A stretch of 64,000 nucleotides of DNA. Origin: Silurus meridionalis (Eukaryota; Chordata; Actinopteri; Siluriformes; Siluridae). This document shows, piece by piece, positions 36,520 to 60,855 of this stretch. Position numbers and translations under genes: made by a program. Each line of letters starts with the position of its first letter. Positions within the stretch are counted from its first letter, which is position 1. Under the pieces are notes generated by a model. That model was not told the origin of the DNA, did not search any database, and worked only from the letters and a program-made list of their open reading frames with translations. The stretch covers positions 11,546,608 to 11,610,607 of the forward strand of contig NC_060886.1 in assembly GCF_014805685.1 (NCBI RefSeq), written 5' to 3'.

Positions 36520-37440
36520 TCAAGTCAAGTTTATTTCCATAGCACTTATCACAACAGACATTGTCTTAAAGCAGCTTTACAGAATTTAACAGTTAAGGTG
36601 AACAATGTGCATTTGTCCCTGATGAGCAAGCCATGGTGTCTATGGCAAGAAAAAAACCCCTTAGATGTTATGAGGAAGAAACCTTGAGAGGAACCCGACT
36701 CAAAAGGAATGAGGAATCCATCCTCATTTGGGTGACATCAAAAATGTGATTATAATCTTTAAACAATAAAGAACACTGTTGAGTGAGAACTAACATGAGC
36801 ACTGGAATGTAAGATTATGAGTAAAGTCCTTTCTACAGTCTTATACAGTCATTTAAGGGTATGGAACCACGAGCTAAATAGAAACTTATAAAATAGCTCA
36901 AAATTTGCGTTTATCATGTTTCGCTGGTGGTCTAGTGGTTAGGATGCGGCGCTCTCAACGCTGCGGCCCAGGTTCAATCCCTGTTCAGGGAACCAACCCT
37001 AGCCACTCTTAGTGCCAGTCCCAAGCCCAGATAAATGGGGAGGGTTGTGTTAGGAAGGGCATCCAGCGTAAAAACGTGCCAAATCAAACATGTAGACGGT
37101 CCGCTGTGGTGACCCCTGATGGGAGAAGCCAAAAGGAAGTTTTTTATAGATCCAACACCAGCTTCTCTATGCCAGAGCCTTTAAACACTCAAAGATGTCC
37201 AATCTCCAACTTCCACATGAAGTGGGATCCAAATGGCACTGGTACATCTACAGATTTTTCAGGAAGTTTGCAGGGTCGGCATCTATTTCTTTAAAGGTCC
37301 ACAATCTTCATGAGGTGGGATGTGACTGGAGCTGCAAGACAGGATGCCTTGGGATGGGTAGAGATGGAGAAGCATGGAGAGAAATGAGCATAGCTGCTGT
37401 TCATAATATTAACAAGCACAAGTTGATAATGTGCATGTGA
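36520..37440 (-). repeat. Dispersed repeat, copy 2, split by a SINE
   Basis: Same family and orientation as 34470-35200, including the GATGTTATGAGGAAGAAACC block and the CACAAGTTGATAATGTGCAT end. A tRNA-Glu SINE at 36920-37147 lies between the two halves, at a point where copy 1 is continuous. Confidence 0.75.
36920..37147 (+). mobile_element. tRNA-Glu-derived SINE, copy 1
   Basis: The head TGGTGGTCTAGTGGTTAGGA keeps the A box and GGTTCAATCCC the B box. The body is CCCAAGCCCAGATAAATGGG, and the 3' end resembles GGGAGAAGCCAAAAGGAAG. The acceptor stem is damaged (TCGCTGG for TCCCTGG), so it is not a functional tRNA gene. Confidence 0.85.
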
Positions 37441-37446
37441 TCAGAT

Positions 37447-38810
37447 GTGTAGGTAATGGAGGTAGATTGTGGTAGTGGGAACAGTCACTTGGTTGGGTGG
37501 AGCAATTGGAATGATGGCTAGGTCTTGTTTGTCAAATTATTGGGTCTATAAAAGGAACAGCCGGTGTCTGGTGGGAGTGCGTTTTCCTGAACACTGGTGA
37601 CGTCACCAGATACCCGACGCAGCTGGGAGAGGTTTGTGTGGTAAGGATTTAGTTGTCATGCCTGTTTGGTAGCCTGATTGTCTGGAATGGGTTTTAAGGG
37701 TGGTTTGGTTTCTTCTTTTAGTGTGGATTGAGGAATCCAGCCCTTATCAGGTTAAAATCATCCCACTTCCTCGTTAAGAGTTTTGCGGCACATCGCGACC
37801 TGGTTGAACCAGTAAGTTGATTAACTGTCGGGTATTAATATTTGATGTTAAAAGATGCTAATTTTGTGCATATTTCTCTGTAATTATGAAGTGTGGAACT
37901 GAGAGCCGTTGTAGTGGGCTTTCTTACCAGGGCTGTTTTACCAGGTCTGTCTTACCAGGGCTGGCTTACCTGGGTGTCTTCGTACTGGGCTGCTGTCTTA
38001 TCGGGCTGTCTACTTGCTTGCCTACCTTTGGGTTGCTTCGCTGCCTGGCTGCCATGTGGTCTGCGGGTCACTAAAGCGTGGAAGGAGCGACATATTGCAT
38101 GGATTACTGGATTAGCCACAGAGCTAAGTGCTGGCGCTTTTGCGAACTGTGTGCTATTGTTAGTGTGTCTGTTTCAGTGCTCCACACTGTGACAGTCTGC
38201 TGAGAGGTGGCCTGAGAAACTGCTGCTATACATATCTGTTTATCGGAGGAGTTTGAAGATCTGGATGGTACCCAACAGTTAGTGGAATGCTAAGAGGTCA
38301 TGTGCTTATTTGATGAGTTTATTGAATGGAATTGACTGTTTTATTATTCCTGTTGTACTTCTCTTGCTTTTTGTTCTTGTTATTGTACTTTTATGATCGT
38401 TTTGTGTGTGTGTGTTTGTGTGTGTGGGTAAATTAAGTTGACCATACTGTGGTTTGCTTCTCCAGGTGTCTGGGAGACCAGTTTTAGTGTGAGGGACAAG
38501 TTCCTCTTTGCTTGGTGGTGGTTTCCTTCAGTGTGCAGTGGTCGACAGGTAAGGTTGTGGTGTCGTATGAGTGTACGTGTTTGCTGTGGATAGGAGATCA
38601 TTAGAGTAAGGTCCTCAGCCCTGGAGTCCAAGCATTCTTGTGTGGTATAATGTGTGGTGTTTGATGTATTTTTAAGAGTTCTTAATAAACTGTGTGTGTT
38701 GTACCGCTGTAGACGAACCTGAGTGCCTTGTGCATTTCTTTATAAAGGGTTATCCCTGGTAACTGAGCCCCTGGGGTGGCGTAGTCGGTTTCTACTAGTA
38801 ACATTCTTAA
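37447..38810 (+). other. Possible long LTR or promoter-bearing repeat
   Basis: The block begins where the dispersed repeat stops. It has a TATA box (CTATAAAAGG at 37547-37556), degenerate tandem TTACCAGG units near 37920-37970, and a polyadenylation signal AATAAA at 38684. It ends near GGGGTGGCGTAGTCGGTTTC...TAACA, a text style I associate with LTR ends and primer sites of fish retrotransposons. No matching partner LTR or target duplication was found, so this remains tentative. Confidence 0.35.
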
Positions 38811-39642
38811 ATCTAGTTCTTACATTTTATTGTTAAAGTCTTTTATGTCCTAAATTTCTAGATTTTCGTGAACAAATTGGACGTGCCCGAATGCCACATT
38901 ATGACAGGGGAAAAGGGGACCCCTTTATAATAGTACATATTCACTCGAATATGCTCATGTATTCAGACTTAATAACCACTAGTTACATTAGCTTTGAGTG
39001 CATTCAAATGCATTTCTTTACATTGATTATTTTTTGCTGTGTTAAAACAATTCTGATTTTTTTTTTTTCTGATCTTTTCAAGGATAGGTAGTAACAAAAC
39101 CTAAATTAATATACTTCTAAAACTACAGATGATCCCACTTCAAATCACAAAAAAGTTATTGACATGGTTAGGTATTCTTGTAGATTTCTCTTGAACAAGG
39201 GAAAGTCCAAAATCAAAAAATTCAAGCTTTGTGAGATGTCAGTTTAAATCGCATTACCAAGCAATTACCCGTAACTGCCCAGTGGTATACATTATATAAC
39301 TGTAACTCACTCTGTATAAGGGCTTGCCTTGCTGTAAATGTAAAATGTTATGTAAAATATTTATGTATAAATCATTGTTGAGTGGTTATTGCAAACCTGG
39401 ATCCAGGATTAGAATATTGGTTTGTTTAAAGTGTAAAAACTTGAAAATATATCATATTATGAATAAGACAAAATAACTTCATCAGTAGTGGAATTTTTAT
39501 TTTTTCATGTTTATGGTTACTGTCTGAACTATATCAGAACAGTATTTTAATGTAATTACAACAGCTCCAAGAAATATTTAATTTGCCATCCAAACAATTT
39601 TACAGATACCTCCAAATTAGACATTATACACAAAACTATTAA

Positions 39643-39684
<42 letters not shown>

Positions 39685-39723
39685 ATGAAACGTACAGTAT
39701 GTAAAACAACTTTTTAAACGGTT
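38811..39723. other. NXPE 3' flank
   Basis: AT-rich. A (TC)n array lies at 39643-39683 just past the NXPE stop codon. A minus-strand AATAAA near 39495 could be the gene's polyadenylation signal. Nothing else is supported. Confidence 0.45.
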
Positions 39724-51835
<12,112 letters not shown>

Positions 51836-52149
51836 GAATGGGTGCCCTGATCACACCATACAATACCAGTAAGTTATCAGCAAATCTCACTGTGAACAAC
51901 TTTACCAACCTGACAAAGAGAAACTTATATGGAACACACTGAAATATGCTGAATTGTAAACCTAATCTTATTAGATATATGGTGAGAAATGCATTACTCA
52001 TTTTATTTATTAACTATATTTTATAAAAAAAAAAAAATAAATGCTTCTGAATGATGTTAATGAGGGGGAGTATGAGTAAGTTATAACTTTATCATACTCA
52101 TTAAATCATGACCTTAATAAGGAGAAATTAAGTAACATTATATAGTCAA
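51836..52149. other. NXPE 5' flank
   Basis: AT-rich sequence upstream of the NXPE start. I see no clear TATA box or CpG-rich promoter; the 5' UTR may begin here or further up. Confidence 0.4.
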
Positions 52150-52318
52150 AATGTAAAAATAAATAAAGAGTGGCATGTGTATTTTTTTATTAATTCTTTT
52201 TATTGAAAAATCAACAATCACAGATACAAAAATGTAAACAGAAATTCTCCATTTTTCCTTTTCAAACAACAAAGAGCAAACACCCCCACCCCCAAAACAC
52301 AAACAAACCCCAGACAAA

Positions 52319-52320
<2 letters not shown>

Positions 52321-52361
<41 letters not shown>
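52321..52361. repeat. (CA)n array
   Basis: About 20 CA units in the 3' region of the L1-type LINE. Confidence 0.9.
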
Positions 52362-52363
<2 letters not shown>

Positions 52364-52810
52364 CCCCTGTTTAAACAACTGAAGAAACAAAAGAAAGGTC
52401 ATGCATACAGTCCAATTTTGACCGATTTAGATCTTTAATCAGGTAACACCCGTAGTCTCCTAAAATAAGAAATAACAGGTTGCCACTTGCAAAAAAAGTG
52501 TCAGTAGAACCCCTCAGTGTATATTTTATTTTCTCCAAACATCAAATCTTTAAGCCACCGAGAGATGGAAGGACATCCTAATGCTTTCCAGTGCAGAAGT
52601 ATGCAACGTCTGGCCAACAAAGATGAGAAAGCTAACACATCCTTGTGTACAGAACTCAGTGACACTGACTCATTGGTAACCCCAAATATATCGATCAGTG
52701 GGCATGGCGTCAATTGCACCCCAAATATGGAGGACATAATGTTGAATATGTAATTTCAGGCACAGGAAAAACATATGACTTAAATGACAGGGGGAAGCAT
52801 GAAATCTGTC

Positions 52811-53560
52811 TCATCTGTCTTCAACCCCAGGATAGATTTTTGCCTGTTTCGATTTAGAAAGATGAATTCTGTACAAAACCTTAAACTGAATTAGACTGAG
52901 GCGGGCACAGGAAGTGGTGGGCCGTATCCTATCTACGGCCTTCTCCCACCGTTCATCGCCAAACTGCAGCCCCAACTCCTCCTCCCAAGCGGTCCTGGTT
53001 TTATCTGTATTACAGCTATTGAGAGATAAAATGAAACTGTATATCTGGGAAATCAAACTACGCTGGTGTGGAGTAAACATTAATTAACACTCCCAAGGTT
53101 GCTTGGGGGGTACAGAGGGAAAATTGGGAAGGCATTTAGATACAAAGCTGCGGACCTGGAGATATCGAAAAAAATGAGCTGTAGGCAGCCCATACTCCAA
53201 GGATAGGCTGGTAAAAAAGATGCCATCTTTGTACAAATTATAAAGTTGCTTGATGCCTTTTTCGTGCCATAGTGAGAAAGCTGAATCTAAAAGTGACGGG
53301 GGAAACAAATTATTTTTATCCAAGGGACTCAGTGCTGATAAAGCCCTAAATTTAAAGTGACGCCTAAACTGAAACCAAATCTTAATTGTGTTCAGTACGA
53401 CTGGATTGTCAGTATATCGAGATGGTTTGATCGGAAAATTTATTGAACTACAAGACAGTAGCTTTAGATTGCACCAAGTAGATTCTCTTGAATTGGTCCG
53501 GAAGTTCAGTTTTTGGATATGTGCAGCCCAGTAGTATATTTGAAAATTGGGCAAAGCAAG
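52811..53560 (-). pseudogene. L1-type ORF2 C-terminal part
   Basis: LALPNFQIYYWAAHIQKLNF starts the segment near 53560. It continues to 53084 and, in another frame, 53080-52811 (LISQIYSFILSLNS, WEEELGLQFGDERWEKAVDR). This matches the poorly characterised C-terminal region of fish L1-like ORF2. Confidence 0.75.
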
Positions 53561-53569
53561 GCCACCACT

Positions 53570-54909
53570 GAGCCTACATCTCTGCAGTAAAGTCTTACAG
53601 ATTCTGGGCGGTTTTCCACCCCAAAGATAAGAATTACTTTAATTTCTTTAATATTGCAAACAGGTATTCCCACTCGACTCTATCAAACGCTTTCTCAGCA
53701 TCCAATGAGACTACCACCTCAGGCAAAGGAGATGACTGCTTAAAGAGTAAATTATATTGAAAAGTGTACGAGTGTTAAAAAATGAATGTCGCCCTTTTAT
53801 GAATCCAGTCTGCTCCATAGATATGACGTGGTAGTACATTTTCTAACCGGGATGCAATCACTTTTGCCAGCACTTTTACGTCGGCATTCAGCAGCGACAG
53901 AGGTCTGTACGACCCGCACAGGTTGGGATGCTTGCCCTACTTCAAGAGAAGGGCTTTTGAAGCCTGATTGAAAGTGGGTGGTAGCACACCCCGATCCAGA
54001 GATTCATTGAACACACCAAGGAGCAGCGGCGCCAATTTATCGACAAACTTCTTTTAAAAACTCAACTGGAAAACCATCTGAGCCTGGGGCTTTATTAGAC
54101 TGCATCACCTTTATTGAAGCTCTGACTTCGTCAAGAGATAGTGGAGAGTCCAAGTCCCTTACAGAGACCGTATCAATAACAGGAAAATCGACACTTTGAA
54201 GGAGATCACCCAGTCTCTTATTATCAGTAAGGCATTCAGATTTATAAAGAGCAGAGTAATATGACTTAAATACTGCATTGATCCCTATGGGATCGGTAAT
54301 GGTAACATTTGAGTCATTATTAATCTGCGGTATTAGGCGTGATGCAGCCTGCCGTCTTAGCTGATGAGCTAACAATCTGCTTGGTTTGTCACCGTATTCA
54401 TAATACAATCCACGAGTTTGTAGTAACATGCATTCAGTTTCCTTAGTGGAAAGGAAATCGAATTCTGCTTGCAACTCAACACGTTCTTTGTATAGCTCTG
54501 AAGAAGGGTTGGACGCGTAGCTCTGATCGAGTTGGCTGATAGCCGATGAAATTTCCCTGAGTTTAGCTCTGTGCTCCTGATATATGAAAGCAGAGTACGC
54601 AACGATTTGCCCCCTGAGATCAGCTTTCAGAGTCTCCCATAATAATGAGCATGGAGTAGAGTCAAGACGATTAAACAACAAGAATTCATGAATAGCTTTA
54701 GAAATAGTCGCACAGAAATCCTTGTCTGCTAAGAGATGCGAATTAAACCGCCAAGGATATTGTGTAGGTCTATGGGTTAAGAATTGGATATCCAACACTA
54801 GAGGAGCATGATCAGAGATTACAATGCCCAAATAATCTGTAGATACAACGGAGCGTTTAAGACGGCTATCGATAAAAAAATAATCAATTCTGGAATATGA
54901 ATGATGCAC
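53570..54909 (-). pseudogene. L1-type linker and reverse transcriptase N-terminal part
   Basis: Open at 54909-54037 from the endonuclease end into the RT fingers (MQSNKAPGSDGFPVEFLKEV). After a frameshift, 53900-53650 has PLSLLNADVKVLAKVIASRL and the motif A text VVSLDAEKAFDRVEWEYLF. The sequence then jumps to the C-terminal domain without the YxDD region, so the catalytic core is deleted. Confidence 0.82.
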
Positions 54910-55033
54910 CGGGGAGAAAAATTAGAATTTTTTTATCCCGGGATTGCGACATCTCCATGGGTCTACCAAGCCGTTTTGTGACACGAAATCGTAAAAAGAT
55001 TTAGACATTGCAGATTGGGATACAGCAAGAGAA

Positions 55034-55525
55034 CTAGAACGATCCAAAACAGGGTTCAAAACAATTAAAATCACCACCAAAAATGATCAAATAGGTATTT
55101 ATAAAGGGAAGACTGCTCAGTAACCTATTCGCAAAATCAGGATCATCAAAGTTTGGAGCGTAAATATTAACCAGCAGAACCTTGGTCTGTATCAGTGTAC
55201 CAGCCACAATGACATATCTGGCATTCCTATCTGCAATTGTAGGTAAAAACCGTATGCTTCTATTTACTAGGATGGCCACCCCTCGCGCCTTAGAATTGAA
55301 ATTTGAGTGGAAAGTTTGACCCACCCAAGGACGGTGAAGCCTATGATGATCTCTGACTCGGAGGTGTGTTTCCTGTAAGAATACAATGTCAGCGCGTAAG
55401 CGTTTCAGGTGGGTAAAAACCCTAGACCGTTTAATAGAATTACTCATGCCCCTAATATTCCAGCTAAGAAACCGGACAGATGCACCACTGCCAGCTAAAC
55501 GTGAGTCTGTATTATTGTCAGCCAT
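55034..55525 (-). pseudogene. L1-type endonuclease domain
   Basis: From ATG at 55525: FLSWNIRGMSNSIKR, the metal-binding QETHL motif, RPWVGQTFHSNFNSKARGVA, LLVNIYAPNFDDPDF and GGDFNC. This is the apurinic-like endonuclease that nicks target DNA for target-primed reverse transcription. It is frameshifted just after GGDFNC. The end of the domain (RIDYFFIDS, SDHAPL) reappears at about 54890-54800. Confidence 0.85.
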
Positions 55526-55576
55526 TCATTCAAAAACAACGACACAAAATCTATCTAACAAAATCTACGACACTAA

Positions 55577-55577
55577 G

Positions 55578-55652
<75 letters not shown>
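55577..55652. repeat. (CTAT)n microsatellite
   Basis: About 18 units directly before the second copy of the 2.4 kb repeat. Lacks the CTGT part seen at 1170. Confidence 0.95.
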
Positions 55653-58142
55653 GCAAACACAATGACTCTGCAGTTTTAATTTAAAACACCAAAAGAGTAT
55701 GAGTGCTGTCTCACAGAGTGCGGGACAAATAAGATTTGATTTAACTTTGTATAACACTGGTGCTTTATAAATATCATATTTATCTCAGATCTAATTCTCA
55801 CATCCAAAATTATCAGTAAGAAGTAAGCTCTTGTCTGTGTTATAATACCTTATAAAATATGTTTTTACATTACATTTACAGGGTTAGGAATATGCTAATA
55901 CAGAAAGAATTATGACAGTGAATGTATTAAAAGGAATTTGGGAAATCCCATCTTTATCGCTGTAATTTAAAGTTATTAAAAATAGTCTGGTGGCAGGTCT
56001 TGATCAACACATTGTTGCATTCAGCTAAGATTATTCTCTAAAACATATTTACTTAAACTTAACTAACAATTTTCTGATTGTATAAGTACATTTCAGTTAA
56101 AAATCAGAATCAATGACTTACGTTTTAATATAGTTTTGTTCCTAAATATGTATTCAATATTCCCAGTAGTTCATTTCACAATGTTTCTCTCGAATGTGCT
56201 GCATCATGGAGCAGTGCATTGAAGTGTAATTTTCGGTTTATTTTTCTATCCAATCAAATTTCGGCGGTCACGTCTTGCCGCTGTCAAAGGGAATTGCCTT
56301 AAGGCGGAGGTCGGCAACCCGCAGCTCTTCAGCCCCTTTAAAACAGAAATACAGAAATGACACTAGCGCTGCCTAGTGGTGCATCTAGGCAACTACCTTA
56401 CATTTGCATAAAACACCAAATTGTGTTTTAATAATTTAAAGGTCAAATGTGTTTTGCGGATACAGGCAAATTTTATTTGGTGGGAGAGGGGCCAGAATGG
56501 CTCTTTTTAGTCGTTAAGGTGTCCTGCAGGCGTCCTGTTGATTCTAATCTATGTAGCTTAAAGCTGATGCTTTAAACAATCAGATTGCATGTTTTTCAAA
56601 TTACGTGAAAGAAATTAGAGAGGAGAATTTATATCTAAGTAAAGAAAAGATGTCATGAATGTGTGTATTGCCTTGAAGGTTTTAATTTAAACTCTTTATA
56701 TTTATTTATTTGTTTTTGTGATAAAAATGGTCAAACAGAAATGTGCACCGCATTATTAACGCAGTCATTAACGCGTTCATTTTGACAACACTAAGCTAAA
56801 CAATATGAAACAGTAACATGTTTAAGGTCTAACATGGATATAAAGTCTAATTGGAGCTCAAGCTGCAGCACTAATTTGTACATGTTTCATATGTTTTATG
56901 TTTATGGTTTAAGTATTTTCAGAGCATAATCTAGACACCTTCACAATTCTCAGTACAAGCTGCAATTGATATAATTTAAGCCTGTAAGTTGGCCAGAAGA
57001 AATTCTGCAGCAGACCCACCTGTAAAAGCAGCTGCTGTTTCCAGTTCTTCTTTTTCTGTTTGCTGTCTGATGTTGTCTGTCTCCCCAGAAATCAATTCAT
57101 TTGTTGATTTTAATTCTCCATACCTCCATGCCAAGAATGCATTGTTGGGTTAAAATCTAAAGCCAAGTTTACTGATTCTGTATGGATTGATCCTGAGCAA
57201 TCACAAAGGCAAAAGGGAAATATTTGTTTCTATTAATATTCCACGATACACATGCAGGTTTTCAATGTTTTCAAAAGATATCTAGTGACATATCATTTGT
57301 GCAGCTAACACCTTTTGAAATGTCACCTTCCGGTTATTCACCACCTGACAAACCCTATAATAATTTAATGGTGGATTTCATAGAACTAACACCAAGTGAC
57401 GGGAAATTACTGTCTTGTTGACATGTTAGCCATTTCACATTTGACACCATAATTGGGAAAAAGTTTTTAATTTCTCTAAACAGGATGCTTGAGCTGTGTC
57501 GAAAGCACTCAAATTATTACTAGGTGGGGATTTCCAGCAGTCAGCAGTGACAATGGACCAGGATTTGTATGCTTTCATTGAAAGCATATTACAGGTACTA
57601 TTAACCACTGCAACAGCTGTAAAGATCGGGGAAAAAGCCCCCTGGGTTCATGCCAGCCATTGCAAGAAGGTTCCAGAGATCTGCACTGAAATAACATAAG
57701 GAAAGGGGTAAAACAGCTCTGTTTTCTAACAGTAACATGCCAAGCTGCAACCGGTAATGTGCAGAGTGAAATAAAGCGGTGCTGTATGGACACAAAAATA
57801 CTATCACAATTTTTTGAATCAAAATACATTTTGGTTTTAATCATGATTTTGACAATATTATAACACACTTTATATTAATAAATGCTTTTGCATGTTTTTA
57901 AATTTGAATCATATTTTACAAAGTAACCAAATAGAGCTTTATCAAAAAGCTGTAACATGTCTCTAGAACAGACAAAGTAAAATAATAAGTAAACCTGACA
58001 CATGAATGACATTAATAAAACCATTAAAACAATAAAAAAAACTACCCAGACTGAAAAGCCTCTTGAAAAACAGAAATTCCCTTTCAGGAACTCGAGCTGC
58101 GTCGAAATGCTTTAGGACTGTTTTGCATTGTCCACACTTTGA
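55652..58142 (+). repeat. 2.4 kb direct repeat, copy B
   Basis: Same content and orientation as 1303-3745. Differences are small substitutions and indels, a 59-bp deletion relative to 2833-2891, and a short extra stretch around 57715-57770. It ends in about 60 bp of DIRS inverted repeat (from 58081), after which the two copies diverge. Confidence 0.9.
57180..57700 (+). pseudogene. Endogenous retrovirus pol remnant (copy B)
   Basis: This is the second copy of the fragment described at 2575-3393. The integrase N-terminal motif is interrupted after WIDP by the 59-bp deletion. A core piece with DFIELTPSDG is at about 57370-57410, and [13 protein letters not shown] is near 57643-57680. Stops separate the pieces. 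No env or LTR. Confidence 0.7.
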
Positions 58143-58191
58143 ATTTAATTTAATGTGCTTTGTAACACACAATGTTTGTGTGTCTTTTTAG

Positions 58192-60855
58192 GAACCTGTA
58201 AAGAAGCAGCTTTTAAAAAGGCTTCAGAATGTGACAACCCTCAAAAAAGAAACAGAGAGCGAGCCCTTCAAGGAAGAGGCCATAAAGCCTTAGCTTTCAA
58301 ATCATCCAGGAGAAGTCTACTGATGAGACTGATGAGTCCAATTCCTCAACTTTGATCTTGGAGTGATCACCACATTCTAGATGCAGTACCTTAGAGGTTG
58401 AAGATTTGGATGGTAAGTACAGAGATTCCAATAGTAGTTAATGTTTATGTATAAATGTAGCTTTTGCTGCAACTCTAAAGAAGAGATTACAAACAAAGTG
58501 ACAGTTTAGACTGTTTCCTATAAAACAACCGGTTGCTATTGGGGAAATGATGTACATATCTGTATCTTTAAAAAGTTCACTAAAGTCATCATGCTATTTT
58601 ATTAATTATTTTTTAGGAAAATTATATAATAGGTCAATAATAAATAATAATAGGAAAATAACACTTTAGACGAGTGAGCTAGAAAAATAGTCACTGCAGG
58701 TGTATGTGTAATAAAGCCAAAGTCTTTTGCTGTACCACAAAATTATTTGGAATTGTGCAAGTCCGATTTTTTTCTTTGCATTTCTGCAAGTATTTTACAA
58801 TAAAAGTTTGTTAGGAAATAAAATGCTTAAAGATGTTTGATTCAAAACATAGAAAGTTTTAAAGGATAGGTGGTGAATACCTGGCTAGTGACACCCATTT
58901 ATTTCCAGTGTTTTTTTGTCTTTCCCACCTAATGCTGTAACAAAACTTTACCAGGAACCACACCAGAAACTACTGACAGACAGAATTAGATACTTTATAC
59001 AATGCACAAAACCAAGGCCAAGCCCAACAAGAAGAATGTTTTTCCGGCTCCTGGAACTTGAATTCCAAGCAACACTGGCCGTTATTGACTCTGAAACAGG
59101 GATAAGCTTGAAATATCTCTGTAGGCTTGTCCTGCTCCTTAATCGCGTCAGAGAACTAGATTATGTAAGAAAATGTATTTATTTTAAGTAGACTAATGCC
59201 TAGTTAGTACCAGATGGAATATCCAATGGGATATGGTGTGGGAATATGGAATCAGATTAGTCTCAGTATTAATGATTTATATATAAATTACTATCTAAAA
59301 TGTTTTATTTTTTCTGCATAAACATATTTATTATTGTATGTCAGTATAAAAATCCACATACACTACATTGTATGTAATAGAAATCCACCATACACAATCC
59401 ATAATTTTTTAATTTATTAGCAGTTTTTATTAAAAATACATTATGTTGTTATATTTATATACAGACCATTGAACTTGTATTTTCAAACTTCTTGTCATTT
59501 GTGAAATTTACACTGCAGATATCTTTTTGTAAAAATGCATTTTTATTTTTTATCAAACCTTGGAAAGACATCTACACACAAATTCAGTGAAGGTCACATA
59601 GGAGATTCACAAAATGTATAAATCAAAAATATGTCCTTCTGTACACATTCATAATATTGAGACTCATCTGATACCAAATGGGTGTTAAAAGCCATAGCAG
59701 GTACTAAGATAAACTGCTTTGGACAAATGTAAAAGAGTTAACAGGCTAATGCTTTATAGGCCTCCAGGTAGGTTGTGTAAGATTTACAGTGTTTAACAAA
59801 ATCCATGATTGATTATATCACTTTTATGTAACTCCATTGCTCTCTTTCTCTGTTTCTCTCACTCCTCACTGGCTATTTGTATGTCCATTTCAGATCATGG
59901 ATGAACTGCATCGGATTCTTGATGGAGGGAACTCTCACTTCATACTTGACCTAAAGACACGCTGGGGGACCTTTTATGAGAAAGCATTGTTTTATAGAGT
60001 ATTCAAAAGGGTCATGAAAGCACCACAGCAGGACAAAGGTATTTACTGGTGGTTTTGACAATGTAGAATCCCATAAACATATACATTTTTGTTTTTATCA
60101 GTGAAGCACTTACTTTCTGTCAGGAATCCACCTGCCACACCCCTTCGGCGGCTGTCAAACCTCCTCTTTCCCCGAAGCTCCCAGCTTCAATTGTGCACAC
60201 CATGGCGTACCACGGATATCTCTCTTGGGATTTATGCTGGATTGCTGTGTGTGTATGTTTGTGTGTTTTGCGTGCAAATCTTCACTTTCATTAAACCATA
60301 GCAAACTGTGCTCCGGCTTCCGCCTACGCTTCGTTCGCCACATGACACTTTCCTTGATAAAGGCTTTACCAGAAATGTTCCCTTCACCTGTGGCTCCACC
60401 CAAGAATTTAGGACATGCAAGTGAAGCTATGTTTCAGCATGGCATTTGAGCATTTTTAAAAGCATTTGAGCATGAATGAAAATCTTAATATTACTTACTT
60501 CACAATAAGATACAACCAGTGTGAATTGTCTTTGTGGTGATATTTGTTTTTCTCTGTGTTTGTATCAGTCTGCAGAAGATCCAAACACCTTTCTTTAGAC
60601 AAGACCACTCTTCAGCTGTGTCTTGATTGTCTGTGAAACCAATTGTTTACTGGCCATTGGAACCATGCCTGTGGTGACCGTCCCAAAAAAGGACACCTGT
60701 GCTAGAGTGATGTATCTCATGGTATTATTATGCCGTTCACCTTATATATTCTAAATGCATTGCTCCAGAGTCCTCTGGATGCCTTCCATGACAAGGACAT
60801 GACTTTGTCATATAAAAAGTCTATGTTTAAGTGTAAAAAGTTCCTTACTGACTAG
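58192..60855 (+). pseudogene. SAMD3-like gene, disrupted
   Basis: Exon-like pieces in order: 58192-58412 (EPVKKQLLKRLQ, then VEDLD before GTAAGT; frameshift and stop inside), possibly 58955-59164 (ends before GTAAGA), 59894-60038 (IMDELHRILDGGNSHFILDL, then FKRVMKAPQQDK), 60102-60446 (ALPEMFPSPVAPPKNLGHAS, split by a solo LTR) and 60569-60855 (VLIVCETNCLLAIGTMPVVT, then HDKDMTLSYKKSM). This resembles teleost SAMD3-like proteins as I recall them; their function is unknown. Breaks: the LTR at 60118-60347, a TAG at 60596 and a frameshift near 60720. Family assignment is moderate, pseudogene status is clear if the LTR is fixed. Confidence 0.6.
60118..60347 (+). mobile_element. Solo LTR inside a SAMD3-like exon
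   Basis: 230 bp from TGTCAGGAATCCACCTGCCA to CGCCACATGACA, flanked by CTTTC on both sides (60113-60117 and 60348-60352). Its start and its CATTAAA...CTCCGGCTTCCGCCT end match the LTRs of the 20959-24017 element in style. It splits the exon that opens at 60102. Confidence 0.85.

Larger units (their letters stand above)
52150..55525 (-). mobile_element. L1/Tx1-type LINE ORF2, deleted
   Basis: The minus-strand order is endonuclease, reverse transcriptase start and C-terminal domain, with the middle of the reverse transcriptase missing. The 3' part includes a (CA)n array at 52321-52361 and ends near the T-rich stretch at 52180-52205. Confidence 0.85.
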
